The notes under the pieces are model-generated. The model was not told the origin of the DNA. It saw only the letters and a program-made list of their open reading frames with translations, and searched no databases. A stretch of DNA of 64,000 bases from GCA-2720975 sp964467985 (GTDB taxonomy: Bacteria > Planctomycetota > UBA1135 > GCA-002686595), in contig CAYXTP010000006.1 of NCBI GenBank assembly GCA_964467985.1, positions 1-64,000 on the forward strand, given 5' to 3'. This document shows positions 8,946 through 17,974 of the stretch, one piece after another (position 1 is the stretch's first letter; every line of letters begins with the position of its first letter). Made by a program: the position numbers and the translations under genes.

Positions 8946-10331
8946 CTATTTGCCCAGGCAAAAGCGCGCGAAGATGCGATCGAGCAGGTCCTCGGGAGTG
9001 GTTTGACCTGTGATGCGATCCAAGGCCTGGCTGGCCCCGCGCAGGGCCTCAGCGACCAGGTCCAGGCCAGCGCCGTCGCTCAGCAGCGAACGGGATTGGT
9101 TCAGTTCATCCAGGGCCTCGCTGAGGGCCTGTCGGTGACGCATGGAGAGCTGCCGTTCCAGTCCTGAATGAGCGGCTGAGCCCTGGCCGGCCTGCGTCGC
9201 GTAGCCCAAACGTGTCTCAATCTGAACCAGCAGTTGTTCCAGTCCCAACCCCGTGTGGCTCGAAATGAGCAGGTGCTGATCGGGAATCTCGTGCGAGCTC
9301 TGAACGTCCCCCTTGCTGTAGACAACGAGGTGCTCGGTTTGCGTGCCTGGCCCGCGTGGGCTGCCGGGGTGCTGCGCCGCATCCACGAGTTCCAAGAGCA
9401 GGTCCGCTCCCTCCCACTCGAGCCGGCGACGCTCCTGGGATTTGACCTCAACCTCTCCGCTCCCGGGTGCCAAGCCAGCCGTGTCCACTAGCAACACCTG
9501 TTGTCCCCCAGGCAAGGCGACGCGGCCGACCTTCGCATCGCGGGTGGTCCCAGCCTGCTCGTTCTCGATTGCCCTGTGTTCCTCACCCTCCAGGGTGAGC
9601 CGATTGAACAGCGCACTCTTGCCCACGTTGGGCAAGCCGGCCAACACGACGCGCGCCAGTCCGCTGCTCGGTGCGCGGCGGTTCTCCCAACCCTGAGCCT
9701 CAAGCAGATCGACACGAGCCTTCTCGAGCGCGTGGGTGATCTGCTCAAGGGGAACGTGACCGGTGTCCTGTTGATCGAAGTCCAGGCTGCCCTCGGTTAG
9801 CGCGCGCAGGTTCTCGAGCACCTCGCGCAACGCGGCGATGCGTCCGCCTAGCCCGCCAGTGAGCAAGGCCCCAGCCGCCCTCAGCTCTTCCCGGTTGCGC
9901 GCCTCGACAAGGGCCAATACACCCTCGGCTCGTGTCAAATCCAGGCGGCCGTTCTCAAACGCGCGGCGGGTGAACTCTCCGGGCCCAGCGGGTTCGAGCC
10001 CGAGCTCGCCTAGGCGCCGTAGGACGGCTTGCACCAAGGCTGGGTTGCCGACCAGATGCCATTCGGCCACGTCCTCGCGTGTGTAAGAAGCGGGCCCCGG
10101 CATCCAAACCAAGAGCGCTGGCTGTCTCCCAACTCCGTCGTCCACCTGCACCTCGTACAAACCGCGTTCGGCAGGCACGAAGGGCCGATCTTCTTCGTCG
10201 CGACACAACTTGCGCACGGCCTCAGCGCTGAGATCTCCCGACGCACGCAGCACGGCGCGCTCGCCGGCCCCGGGTGCCGAAGCCACGGCGCAGATGGTCG
10301 CTCGTACCTGCCCAGCTCCGATGCCGGTCAT
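8946..10331 (-). CDS. mnmE: tRNA modification GTPase MnmE (TrmE)
   Basis: From ATG at 10331 (MTGIGAGQVRATICAVASAP) the protein has 461 residues, the usual length. The 36 residues before it in the open frame overlap the end of yidC and are Arg-rich noise. The N-terminal folate-binding domain is followed by helical segments and an inserted G domain with AGLPNVGKSALFN (G1), AGTTRD (G2) and DTAG (G3). The protein ends in FCLGK, a variant of the conserved C-terminal FCIGK whose Cys is needed for catalysis. With MnmG it makes the 5-carboxymethylaminomethyl group on wobble uridine 34 of certain tRNAs. The gene starts 10 nt after yidC, the classical yidC-mnmE order. Confidence 0.96.
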   Translation of the reverse strand: MTGIGAGQVRATICAVASAPGAGERAVLRASGDLSAEAVRKLCRDEEDRPFVPAERGLYEVQVDDGVGRQPALLVWMPGPASYTREDVAEWHLVGNPALVQAVLRRLGELGLEPAGPGEFTRRAFENGRLDLTRAEGVLALVEARNREELRAAGALLTGGLGGRIAALREVLENLRALTEGSLDFDQQDTGHVPLEQITHALEKARVDLLEAQGWENRRAPSSGLARVVLAGLPNVGKSALFNRLTLEGEEHRAIENEQAGTTRDAKVGRVALPGGQQVLLVDTAGLAPGSGEVEVKSQERRRLEWEGADLLLELVDAAQHPGSPRGPGTQTEHLVVYSKGDVQSSHEIPDQHLLISSHTGLGLEQLLVQIETRLGYATQAGQGSAAHSGLERQLSMRHRQALSEALDELNQSRSLLSDGAGLDLVAEALRGASQALDRITGQTTPEDLLDRIFARFCLGK

Positions 10332-10341
10332 CGCGCTCTCC

Positions 10342-12294
10342 TCAGCGCTTCTTGCCGCGCTTGCCCTTCTGTTGCCCGCGCTTCTTTTCGGCCCTCTGCA
10401 TCTCCTGAAGCTTCTGAGCCTGCTTCTGCGCTTCCGCAATGCGCGCCATGAAGCCCGACTTCTTCTTGGGTTGCTCCGAGTCGTCGATGGGCCAGATCTT
10501 CTTGATCACCGTCTGCTCGAGCACGCCAAACGAGGAGGTCGTGATCATGTAGAGGGACAGGCCTGCTGCGTAGTTGTAGAGGAAGAAACCAAAGACGATG
10601 GGCATCCACATCATCATCTTTTGCATCTTGATGGCCTGCTCATCCGTCGGTTTGGGCATCACCTTCTGCTGCAAAATCCACAGGGCCACCATGAGCGGCG
10701 GCAGGATGTTGAGGTATTCGACGTTGCCAATTAGGGGCAGGTCCCAGTCGACCCGCATCAGGCGATCGGGTTCAGAGAGGTCCTTGATCCAACCCATGAA
10801 GGGCGCCTGTCGGAGGTCAAAGCTGACACGCAGGGCCTTGAAGAGACCGAAGAAGATGGGGATCTGCACGAACATCGGCAGGCAGCCACCGAGGGGCGGA
10901 AAGGCCCCCTCTTCCTGCATGATGCGCGCTTGCTCAGCACGCTGTTTCTTCGGGTCGTCTTTGTACTTCTCCTTGAGCTCGTTCAGCATGGGCTGCACGC
11001 GCTTCATCTTCTTCGCGTGGCGCGCCATGGCCGTCTGCGAGCGGCGGTTGAAAGGAAACAACGCCGACCGCACGGTGAGGGTCAAGCAGATGATCGACCA
11101 GCCCCAGTTGCCCAGGATGCTGTGGAAGAAGCCCATGATGCGCAGCAGGATGGATGCGATGCCGGAGAAAAACCCGAGGTCTCCATCGACCAGACTCAGT
11201 AGGGATTCGTCGTGCAGCTCGAGCAGTTCCGAACGCTTGGGGCCGGCGTAGACCTTAAATTCCAGGCGGGCAGGGGCATGGCCCGGCGCGGGCAGGGGAG
11301 CCGCCAGATCCAGGTCGCAGGTCACGTGACGCCAGCCGTTAGCCTGGGGTTCGGTCGGGTTTTCCTCGACCCAATCCAGGTCGTAGAGACTGCGCCAACC
11401 ACAGCCGGAAATCTCGCGTTGGGTACCTCCATCGGGACGCGCCAGAACAGCGAAGTACTTGCTGTCCATGCCCCCCCAAACGATTCCCGACGAAGCGCCG
11501 AAGGACCCGTCACTGCGTTCCCCAATCGACGAGGACTTGCGATCGACTTCCAGCTCACCATCCTGCTCCCAGCTCACGCCGGTACTGGGTTCCTTGTAGT
11601 AGGCGTCGTGCGCACTGGAAGGCATGCCGATGGCCGGCGTCAACAGAAACCGCGGTCGTCGCCCCGTCCACTCATCAACGCTGTTGCTCAGTTCGAGCTC
11701 CAAGGTCAAGTCGTAGGAGTTGGGTTGTGCGCGTAGTGTCTTGGTCAGGCTCAGACCCTTGCCGGTGTCGTGACTGAAACGCACGCCCACCGTGCGCCCG
11801 CCCTCCTCGAGCACCTCGTGATGCCAGTGCACCAAGTCAAGGGGGAAGTCCACCATGTACTCGGCGGACGGGTGGGCCGTCAGTCCGAGGGAACCCTGGG
11901 GGCCAGAGGGCGTGTTCACTTCCGCTAGAAGTTGAACCCAGTTCTCAGGGTTTTCGAGCTCCTCCGGACTGGGCCCGAGAAGGCTGTAGTACCCGCCCAA
12001 GCGCAGTTCCGCCAGCGTGCCGCCACGACTGTCAAAAGTCGCCAGGTAGTAACCCGGCTCGCCAGGGGTGCCGAGGTTGAGGGTCTCGCGCCAGGGTTCC
12101 GCTTCCCCTTCGGGACGCTCGCTCGGCGCGCGCGGCGCGACGGGCCCCGCAGCGCTGCCCCCGGGGTCCGCCGGGTCCAGACCTTGAGCCGTGGGATCGC
12201 CAGCCGTTTGCGGCGAATCGAGCTTCTCCGGCCGCGGCCACATGACGAGCAGCAGGAATGAAAGCAGGAAGAAGAGAGGGAGGCGCTTTTCCAC
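10342..12294 (-). CDS. yidC: Membrane protein insertase YidC
   Basis: I place the start at a GTG at 12294 (MEKRLPLFFLLSFLLLVMWP), which gives 650 residues beginning with the expected first membrane helix; the longer open frame to 12441 overlaps the phosphoesterase gene and has no family resemblance. Order of parts: TM1, a large periplasmic beta-sandwich domain (about residues 60-370), then the conserved core with five membrane helices (FSGIASILLRIMGFFHSILGNWGWSI split over helix 2 and after) and a basic tail rich in K/R (ending KGKRGKKR), typical of YidC forms that bind ribosomes. It inserts and folds inner-membrane proteins alone or with SecYEG. It is followed by mnmE. No strong ribosome binding site is visible before the GTG, so the exact start is uncertain. 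Confidence 0.94.
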   Translation of the reverse strand: MEKRLPLFFLLSFLLLVMWPRPEKLDSPQTAGDPTAQGLDPADPGGSAAGPVAPRAPSERPEGEAEPWRETLNLGTPGEPGYYLATFDSRGGTLAELRLGGYYSLLGPSPEELENPENWVQLLAEVNTPSGPQGSLGLTAHPSAEYMVDFPLDLVHWHHEVLEEGGRTVGVRFSHDTGKGLSLTKTLRAQPNSYDLTLELELSNSVDEWTGRRPRFLLTPAIGMPSSAHDAYYKEPSTGVSWEQDGELEVDRKSSSIGERSDGSFGASSGIVWGGMDSKYFAVLARPDGGTQREISGCGWRSLYDLDWVEENPTEPQANGWRHVTCDLDLAAPLPAPGHAPARLEFKVYAGPKRSELLELHDESLLSLVDGDLGFFSGIASILLRIMGFFHSILGNWGWSIICLTLTVRSALFPFNRRSQTAMARHAKKMKRVQPMLNELKEKYKDDPKKQRAEQARIMQEEGAFPPLGGCLPMFVQIPIFFGLFKALRVSFDLRQAPFMGWIKDLSEPDRLMRVDWDLPLIGNVEYLNILPPLMVALWILQQKVMPKPTDEQAIKMQKMMMWMPIVFGFFLYNYAAGLSLYMITTSSFGVLEQTVIKKIWPIDDSEQPKKKSGFMARIAEAQKQAQKLQEMQRAEKKRGQQKGKRGKKR

Positions 12295-12310
12295 TTGAGA
12301 GGCGGTTGGG

Positions 12311-13102
12311 TCAGCGGCCGACTTCCAAACGGTCGGCCAAGAACTCGGGAAGCTCGGGTACGGTTCGAATGGCCTGGGCCGCAGCCTGCCAGTCGTACTC
12401 GAGCCGAATGAACGTGATGCGTGCCCCGTCAAAGAGCACATAGGAAAGGCGCGCGTCTCCGTCTCGGGGCTGGCCCACCGAACCGACGTTGACGATGCAG
12501 GGGTTCGCGTCCAGGTCCCCTAGGTCGTAGGGGCCGTCCGTCCCATTGGGCCGGAACAAGGTCCCGTCCTTGTAGTAGACAGCCGGCACGTGGCTGTGCC
12601 CCACGAAGCAAACCGAACGCTGCATGGCCCCAAAATTGGCCTGCATCTTGGACTCATCTCGAGCGTCGCGAGGAAGCAGGTACTCGCGCACCGGGTCGCG
12701 AGGCGAGCCATGGGCGAACATGGCCACGTCGTCGGTGGCGGAGGGCTTCAGCTCGCCAATGAAGTCCCAGTAGTCCGATGAACGCTCGGACGCTGCGGAT
12801 ATGGCCGCATGGGTCCACTCGATGGCGGCACGGGCCTTGGGATTGAAATCCTCGGCGCTGTAGCAGAGGGCGTATTCGTGGTTGCCCTGCAGGCACAGCC
12901 CGCCATTCGCGCTGGGCACGCAGTGCTGCATGACCCTCTCAAGGGCTCCGCAGGGGTCGGCGCCGTAACCGATCACGTCCCCGAGGCACACGTAGCGCTG
13001 CACCCCGCGCGAACGGGCGTCCTCCAGGGCTGTCTCCAACGCCGGGGCATTCCCGTGCAGATCGGAGATGATAGCTGTGAGGGGGTAGGTCACGGAGCTC
13101 AT
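12311..13102 (-). CDS. Calcineurin-like metallophosphoesterase
   Basis: A 263-residue protein with the full metallophosphoesterase signature: SDLHGN near residue 13, GDVIGYG, GNHE, and GHSHVP, plus a C-terminal VNVGSVGQPRDG that is typical of the YfcE/MJ0936-like phosphodiesterase group. These residues bind two metal ions and the phosphate. The substrate cannot be told from sequence; members act on nucleotides, cyclic nucleotides or phosphoproteins. It is 16 nt upstream of yidC on the same strand, so the two may be cotranscribed, but the family is not known to work with YidC. Confidence 0.9.
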   Translation of the reverse strand: MSSVTYPLTAIISDLHGNAPALETALEDARSRGVQRYVCLGDVIGYGADPCGALERVMQHCVPSANGGLCLQGNHEYALCYSAEDFNPKARAAIEWTHAAISAASERSSDYWDFIGELKPSATDDVAMFAHGSPRDPVREYLLPRDARDESKMQANFGAMQRSVCFVGHSHVPAVYYKDGTLFRPNGTDGPYDLGDLDANPCIVNVGSVGQPRDGDARLSYVLFDGARITFIRLEYDWQAAAQAIRTVPELPEFLADRLEVGR

Positions 13103-13200
13103 GGCAGGCCTTCGCGGAGAAGGGGGGCAAGATTATCGTGAGGGGCCGGGGTTCGGGCAAGGGGGGCAGGGAGTGTATTGGGGGTCGAGTGCCGAAGTGT

Positions 13201-14043
13201 TCAGCTGCGGTCGCGACTTCCCCACACAACTACCAAGAAGGCGCCTAGGCTGACCGCCAGGGATTCGATCCACGGATCCGTCAGGCGTCCCGCGAGCAAG
13301 ATCATGGCGAGCACGCTGACGACCGCCACATCGCCCAGGCCACGCTGCTGCAAGCGATGGGCAAGGTGCAGCCTGTCCCCGTGCCACGGTCGCCGGCCTG
13401 CCCTCAACCGCAAGAAACTCAAGCGCGTGAGATCTAGCAGCGGCAGGGCCAGGAGGATCCAAGCATCAGGACGAGCCGCAATCAGCATTCCAACCAGGTG
13501 GCTGCCAGAATCTCCGAGGTAGGCGACGGGCACCCGCTCAGGTCCGCGCCTGGCAAAGAGGTTCCAGGGCAAGAATCCGAGCAACGCCGGGGCCGCAATT
13601 CCGCGGCCAGCAAGCGCCATGACACCGAGGGCGGTGCAGGCCCCGTCCGCACAATCGAATGTGTTGGCCGCGTTCATGGCCACCACGGCTGCCATGCAGA
13701 TCAACGCCACCTCCCCCCCTCCGTCCCCCATGTACAAGCCCAACGCCAGTCCCGCGCCAAGTTGCCCCAAGATTTTAGCTCCCGGGGCGAGTCCCCCAGG
13801 CCTCAGGTCGTCAACGAAGCCCACCCCGAAGGCCAGCGTCAAGGGTAGCCACGGTAGACTCACGTCCGCCGTCAAGCTGGCCACGGCTAGCCCCAACAGC
13901 AATGCCAAGCCGCCGACCGGGGGCACCGGGCTCTTGCGAGGTTTGCGGGCGGCAAGACCGGACTCTCGGCTATCCACAAACCCCTTGCGGAGGGCCAGTC
14001 GAGCCAACAGGGGCGTAGCAACCAAGGTTACGCTGGCGGCCAT
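13201..14043 (-). CDS. MraY/WecA-family glycosyl-1-phosphate transferase (glycosyltransferase 4)
   Basis: Multi-pass membrane protein of about 280 residues from ATG at 14043. Family motifs are present in order: GFVDDLRPGG (the DDxxK-type Asp pair on the cytosolic face), NAANTFDCADGACTALG (NxxNxxDGxDGL-like), YLGDSGSHLVG, and HGDRLHLAHRLQQRGL. Such enzymes transfer a sugar-1-phosphate from a UDP-sugar to polyprenyl phosphate, starting peptidoglycan, O-antigen or other envelope glycans. It is shorter than typical MraY (about 360) and is closer to WecA/TagO types. The frame is open upstream into nadD; a TTG at 14061-14059, six codons earlier, is another possible start. Whether it serves cell-wall or secondary glycan synthesis is unknown; no cell-wall (mur) cluster is present. 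Confidence 0.82.
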   Translation of the reverse strand: MAASVTLVATPLLARLALRKGFVDSRESGLAARKPRKSPVPPVGGLALLLGLAVASLTADVSLPWLPLTLAFGVGFVDDLRPGGLAPGAKILGQLGAGLALGLYMGDGGGEVALICMAAVVAMNAANTFDCADGACTALGVMALAGRGIAAPALLGFLPWNLFARRGPERVPVAYLGDSGSHLVGMLIAARPDAWILLALPLLDLTRLSFLRLRAGRRPWHGDRLHLAHRLQQRGLGDVAVVSVLAMILLAGRLTDPWIESLAVSLGAFLVVVWGSRDRS

Positions 14044-14083
14044 CCATGTCGCGGGAATCAAGGTGCCACGACCCGGGGCCAGC

Positions 14084-14740
14084 TCAGCCCTGCCCCCCGT
14101 ACAAGCCGCGGGACCGGATGTAGGTGGCGACCGCCTCGGGCAGGTGTTCAGGGTCCTCCTGCCCGTCACCCAGCGCCTCGCGCAGGTCGGTGGATCGACC
14201 GGGGGCGACGGGTAGGGTCAAGAAGCCTGCGCGCAAGCGTTCGACAGCTTCGGGCGTGAGGGACTCGTCAAACTTGACCGGCAATGCGCCTGCGTCCTGG
14301 TCGCGTTGGATCACGATGGGCCAGACCTCTTTCAGCAAAGCTTCGACCCCGTGCCAACCACTCAGGCCAGGCAAGTTGTCGGAACCGAGCAACAACCAGA
14401 TCGAAGCTGGGGAATCCTCGCCCAGGCGCGCTCGCAGTTGGCGCACCGTGTCCAGCGTGTAGGAGGGCCCGGAACGCTCGAACTCTAGATCGCATGCGCT
14501 CCAGGTGGGCTCATCGGCGATGGCCAGGCGCACCATTTCCATGCGGTCCGGCCCAGGGGCTAGCTTCCGGCCCAGCTTGTGGGGTGGCTGGGCAGCGGGA
14601 ACAAACACGACGCGATCCAAGTGGAACGCCGCCTGGGCGGCATGGGCCGCGGCCAGGTGCCCGCTGTGGATCGGGTCGAAGGATCCTCCGAAGAGGCCCA
14701 GACGGCGGGCAGACCCTGGGGCTGTGTAAGAGTGGGTCAC
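14084..14740 (-). CDS. nadD: Nicotinate-nucleotide adenylyltransferase
   Basis: A 218-residue protein from a GTG at 14740. The N-terminal nucleotidyltransferase loop GGSFDPIHSGHL is perfect for NadD, followed by VFVPAAQPPHK and LLLGSDNLPGLSGW, all NadD hallmarks. The C-terminal motif usually written ISSTxIR appears here as PGRSTDLREAL. It joins nicotinate mononucleotide and ATP to make deamido-NAD in NAD biosynthesis. The next gene on the strand starts 40 nt after its stop. The usual partner rsfS does not follow here. Confidence 0.95.
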   Translation of the reverse strand: MTHSYTAPGSARRLGLFGGSFDPIHSGHLAAAHAAQAAFHLDRVVFVPAAQPPHKLGRKLAPGPDRMEMVRLAIADEPTWSACDLEFERSGPSYTLDTVRQLRARLGEDSPASIWLLLGSDNLPGLSGWHGVEALLKEVWPIVIQRDQDAGALPVKFDESLTPEAVERLRAGFLTLPVAPGRSTDLREALGDGQEDPEHLPEAVATYIRSRGLYGGQG

Positions 14741-15006
14741 GGTCTTGGGCGAGGCGGGGGTCGTTACTCCTGACCAGGGCGAGGGTAGATCCAGCTCAGA
14801 GGAGCGCGCCTCGGGGCGTCAATTCTGGGCCGGTACTGGACGCGCGTCCATCCTGGGCCCATAATCGTCGCCGGTCCGGGCTGCCGTTCAGAGCTCGATT
14901 TCCCCCCCTTCCCCCAATAGAACTGCCTCCTGGCACCCTCCTAGTCCCCTCCAGCAGAACTCAGCGGCCTCGGCCCCTCGATTCGCGGAGAGCCCACGGC
15001 GATAGC
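14741..15006. other. Divergent intergenic region between nadD and a lipoprotein gene
   Basis: Two genes diverge from this 266-nt region, so it should carry promoters for both. I see GC-rich sequence and pyrimidine-rich tracts near 14900-14950 but no box pair good enough to call a promoter. Confidence 0.3.
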
Positions 15007-15699
15007 ATGGAACACAGCGAGAGCAAGGAACACATCTTGAGCAAGGAACGCATCGTGAGCATGAGAGAGTCCTCGACAGCATTGTCCAAGTCTGGATCGA
15101 CCAAGTTCGGCGGCAAGCGGCTCGGAATGGGCCTCTCCATGGGTCTGGCCCTGGCCCTCAGCGTCGGCTGCCAGTCCTCGCCCGACATCAACGATCACTG
15201 GAACGCAAGCTCCACCGTGCCCCGCGTGGCGCGCGCCTTCCTCGGCTACGACTCCAGCCGCGACGGCAGCTACCGGGACTTCGCCTGGGAACGCAAGGCT
15301 TCGATCAACCTGACCCTGCGTCGACACCTGTTCAACCACAACCCGGAAAACCCCAACCACGCAGAGGCCACGGGCATCTACGAGGAGCGTCCGGTCAACA
15401 GCCTGCTTCCCAACCCGATCAACTTCATCCACCTGGAAGGCCTCGTGTTGGGGCTGATTCCGCTGGCGGCCAGCGGGACCTACTTCCCCATCCCGGTTGA
15501 TTCGATCGTGGGGATTTTCGATATGGGCACCGAGGGCGGTGAAGACGGTATCGACGAGTTCTTCCGCGGCGTCGAGGAAACCTTCTCCGGCACGTTCGGA
15601 ATGATCAGTGGCAGCTTCGTGCAGAACTGGATCTCTTCCGATGACGAGGAAGAGGAAATGGTCGTGCGCGCAGGACGCATGGGCCCCGGGGACGCGTAG
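15007..15699 (+). CDS. Predicted exosortase-free outer-envelope lipoprotein, function unknown
   Basis: About 230 residues from ATG at 15007; another ATG at 15061 (MRESSTALSK) is equally possible. A hydrophobic stretch MGLSMGLALALSVGC ends in a lipobox with Cys, so I expect a lipoprotein. The mature part has no domain I recognise: it holds GIYEERPVNSLLPNPI, a hydrophobic patch LVLGLIPLAASGTYFPIPVD and an acidic C-terminal stretch (SSDDEEEEMV). The first codons contain an imperfect 18-nt direct repeat encoding SKEHIL/SKERIV, which may lie in the untranslated leader if the later start is used. It stands alone, divergent from nadD and convergent with miaA. The open frame extends far upstream but that part is antisense to nadD. 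Confidence 0.6.
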   Translation: MEHSESKEHILSKERIVSMRESSTALSKSGSTKFGGKRLGMGLSMGLALALSVGCQSSPDINDHWNASSTVPRVARAFLGYDSSRDGSYRDFAWERKASINLTLRRHLFNHNPENPNHAEATGIYEERPVNSLLPNPINFIHLEGLVLGLIPLAASGTYFPIPVDSIVGIFDMGTEGGEDGIDEFFRGVEETFSGTFGMISGSFVQNWISSDDEEEEMVVRAGRMGPGDA

Positions 15700-15914
15700 T
15701 CACGGCAGCTAGGACGGCGCGGATTTCAGCTTTTTTTCCGCGGGGGGGGTGGCTCCCGATTTTTGCCCAAACTGGCCCAGGAGAAGGGTACGTAACCGCT
15801 GAAGCCTGAAGTTCGTCGACCCGGGTGGGCGGGGGCGGCGGTTGGCTGGCGTGGAACCCAGGTGGGAGGGCCACCGGCGGAAGATCACCTGGATGCACGT
15901 CGCGCGTGTGCCCG
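15700..15914. other. Convergent intergenic region with an inverted repeat
   Basis: This region separates the convergent lipoprotein gene and miaA. An inverted repeat CGCGGA/TCCGCG spans 15718-15742, 19 nt after the lipoprotein stop, with a T7 run lying in the loop rather than after the stem. It may help to end transcription of the lipoprotein gene but is not a classical terminator. No gene is seen. Confidence 0.35.
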
Positions 15915-16850
15915 CTAGCACCTGAAGACGGCCCGCGCCTGGTCCAACAGGTCCGGCGCGTCGGCCGGGATCCAGTGGATGTCGAACTTTCGATACCACG
16001 TTCGCTGGCGGCGGGCGAACTGCCGCGTGCGAATGGCGATGTGCTCCTCAGCTTCAGCACGAGTCATGCGGCCCTCGTCCCAGGCCAGCACATCGCTGTA
16101 GCCCAGGGCCGCCACCGCGCTCGGCCCAAACCCCGGTCCATCGCGCACGGCGAGCGCTTCCTCACGCCAGCCCCCGTCTAGCATGGCCCGCGTCCGGGCG
16201 CGAATGCGTCGCTCGAGCAGGTCTGGATCAACGGACAGTCCCACCACACGTGCCGCGGCCTGGCGTGCGCTCGGTTCACCGTCCCACTCTGCTTGCCAGT
16301 CACTCAGAGTGCGGCCCGTCTGTTCCAAGACTTCCAACGCGCGCACGACACGGCGCCCGTCGTTCGGGTGCAGCCGACTGCCAGCCTTGGGATCGGCGAC
16401 GGCCAGGCGGCGATGGAACTCCCCGGCTCCCTGCTCCTCCCGTTCTTTCTCCAGGCGAGCCCGAAGCGCACGATCCACGGGCGGCCCCTCGAACAGCCCG
16501 CGCAGGAGCGCGGCGAGATACAACCCGGTCCCGCCCACAAACAACCCCCTTGCCGCGCGGCCCTGGACGTCACCCAATGCCTCGCGCGCGGCGGCCAGAT
16601 ACTGCTGAACGTCGTAAGGATCGCTGGGGCAGACGATGTCCATCAGGTGGTGTGGCACCCGCTCCTGTTGCGCAGGGGAGGGCTTGGCCGTACCGATGTC
16701 GAGACCTCGATAGACCAGCATGGAGTCGAGCGAGAGCACCTCCCCCCCCATGCGCTCGCACAGATCCAGGGCCAGGGCCGTCTTGCCGCTCGCCGTGGGG
16801 CCCACGAGACAGCACAGGGGCTCAGCGTCGAAGGGGTCGGAATCAGACAC
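15915..16850 (-). CDS. miaA: tRNA dimethylallyltransferase
   Basis: A 311-residue protein from GTG at 16850. Diagnostic motifs: P-loop GPTASGKTALAL, the conserved DSMLVYRGLDIGTAKP, HHLMDI, and VGGTGLYLAALLRG, then DGRRVVRALEV and, near the end, IRTRQFARRQRTWYRK. MiaA transfers a dimethylallyl group to N6 of adenosine 37 in tRNAs that read codons starting with U. Length fits the family. mutL follows on the same strand only after a plus-strand gene, so the frequent miaA-mutL neighbourhood of bacteria is interrupted here. Confidence 0.97.
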   Translation of the reverse strand: MSDSDPFDAEPLCCLVGPTASGKTALALDLCERMGGEVLSLDSMLVYRGLDIGTAKPSPAQQERVPHHLMDIVCPSDPYDVQQYLAAAREALGDVQGRAARGLFVGGTGLYLAALLRGLFEGPPVDRALRARLEKEREEQGAGEFHRRLAVADPKAGSRLHPNDGRRVVRALEVLEQTGRTLSDWQAEWDGEPSARQAAARVVGLSVDPDLLERRIRARTRAMLDGGWREEALAVRDGPGFGPSAVAALGYSDVLAWDEGRMTRAEAEEHIAIRTRQFARRQRTWYRKFDIHWIPADAPDLLDQARAVFRC

Positions 16851-16932
16851 GGGGGCATTCTAGACAGGGGGCCGTGGACTAGGATGAACGCGCAGCCCGA
16901 ATCCGCCCGCAGCGCAAACCGACCAGTTCCCC

Positions 16933-17970
16933 ATGATCGCAGAACTTCCCCGGCTCCCCGTGATCGCCCTCGTCGCCCTGGGCCCTCTCGCCCATCCAGA
17001 CTTGGCCCAAATCCAGGGCTCCCAAGACACGAGCCCCGATGACCCGCCCGCACTGATCGCGGTGGATGGCAAGCCGGTAGCGCCCGGACGGATTCCTGAG
17101 GGAACCACAGAGGAGGCAATCGGACTCTGGAACAAATTCACCGCTGCGGACCCCGAGGCAGAGGCCGTCCCGCTGCACTCGTTCGACCTGTCCTTTGAGG
17201 TCCAAGTGCGGGAACCTGGGAAATTTAATGAGATCCATGCGGCCATACGGTTCCTCAAAGGTCCCCGCGGCCCGTACCTCGACGCGAGCTTCGAACGCAA
17301 GAACCGACGCTCGGTGCGTGGACCACGGGGGGATTTCCTGGTGGAAGACGGCGATGCACAGCCCATGGTGGGCCTGGACTTCGAGGAAGACCGACTCGCA
17401 CTCGACCGCTGGTGCGCTCTGTCGAACCACTTCCTCACCCTCAGTCAGCCCGAACGATTGGGGCTGATCAGCTTGCAGCGCCGCGATCTGGCAAAAAAAC
17501 AACCCGCAGCCCTGGCCAGCAACCTCCACGCAGTCGAATTCACGGACATCGACGCGCTCATGTTGCCGACGGCCAAGCTGGCGGCGCAGGCGCGCGGACT
17601 GGATTGGCTCGACTTGAAGACGCCCGACTTTCGCCTCTACCGACCGCACTTGACCGCGGGAGAAGGCAATGCTCAAAGGGCCCTGTTGGGCCTCGACCAC
17701 AATAGCGGCGAGGTGCGCATGGCCGTCCTGAGCGAGGAGATCCAGGGTGCGATCGTCCTGGAGAGCGCCTTGCTCGTCCTCGTGCCGCGCTACAGCAATC
17801 TCGGGACGATAGCGCGCGTGCCTGCGGAACTGGAGGTGCGCCAGGTCGATCCACAAACCTCGCCCTGGACCTTCGAGCAACGCTCGGGCACGGTCCTGTT
17901 TCTCAAGCGGGGTGGCCAACTCAACCCCCCCGACCTCTCGCCCGCTGCGTTTATTCCCAAGCGCCCCTAG
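16933..17970 (+). CDS. Exported protein of unknown function
   Basis: 345 residues from ATG at 16933 with an N-terminal hydrophobic stretch (LPRLPVIALVALGPLAHPDLAQ) that looks like a signal peptide cut after an A-x-A-like site. The body has alternating beta-type sequence without a domain I recognise: it includes PLHSFDLSFEVQVREPGKFNEIHAAIRF in two halves, and FEEDRLALDRWCALSNHF. The minus strand also has a 346-residue open frame here, but its composition (His- and Arg-rich, many rare pairs) is what a shadow frame gives. The gene sits between miaA (divergent) and mutL (convergent, stop codons 4 nt apart). Confidence 0.7.
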   Translation: MIAELPRLPVIALVALGPLAHPDLAQIQGSQDTSPDDPPALIAVDGKPVAPGRIPEGTTEEAIGLWNKFTAADPEAEAVPLHSFDLSFEVQVREPGKFNEIHAAIRFLKGPRGPYLDASFERKNRRSVRGPRGDFLVEDGDAQPMVGLDFEEDRLALDRWCALSNHFLTLSQPERLGLISLQRRDLAKKQPAALASNLHAVEFTDIDALMLPTAKLAAQARGLDWLDLKTPDFRLYRPHLTAGEGNAQRALLGLDHNSGEVRMAVLSEEIQGAIVLESALLVLVPRYSNLGTIARVPAELEVRQVDPQTSPWTFEQRSGTVLFLKRGGQLNPPDLSPAAFIPKRP

Positions 17971-17974
17971 GGGC

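Noticed and set aside
15010..15065. Short direct repeats as a possible CRISPR-like or satellite array
   Set aside because: Only two to three imperfect 18-nt copies, without spacers; more likely a local duplication at the gene start.
16879..17919. 346-residue minus-strand open frame opposite the exported protein gene
   Set aside because: No family resemblance and shadow-like composition. The plus-strand frame has a signal peptide and fits between its neighbours.
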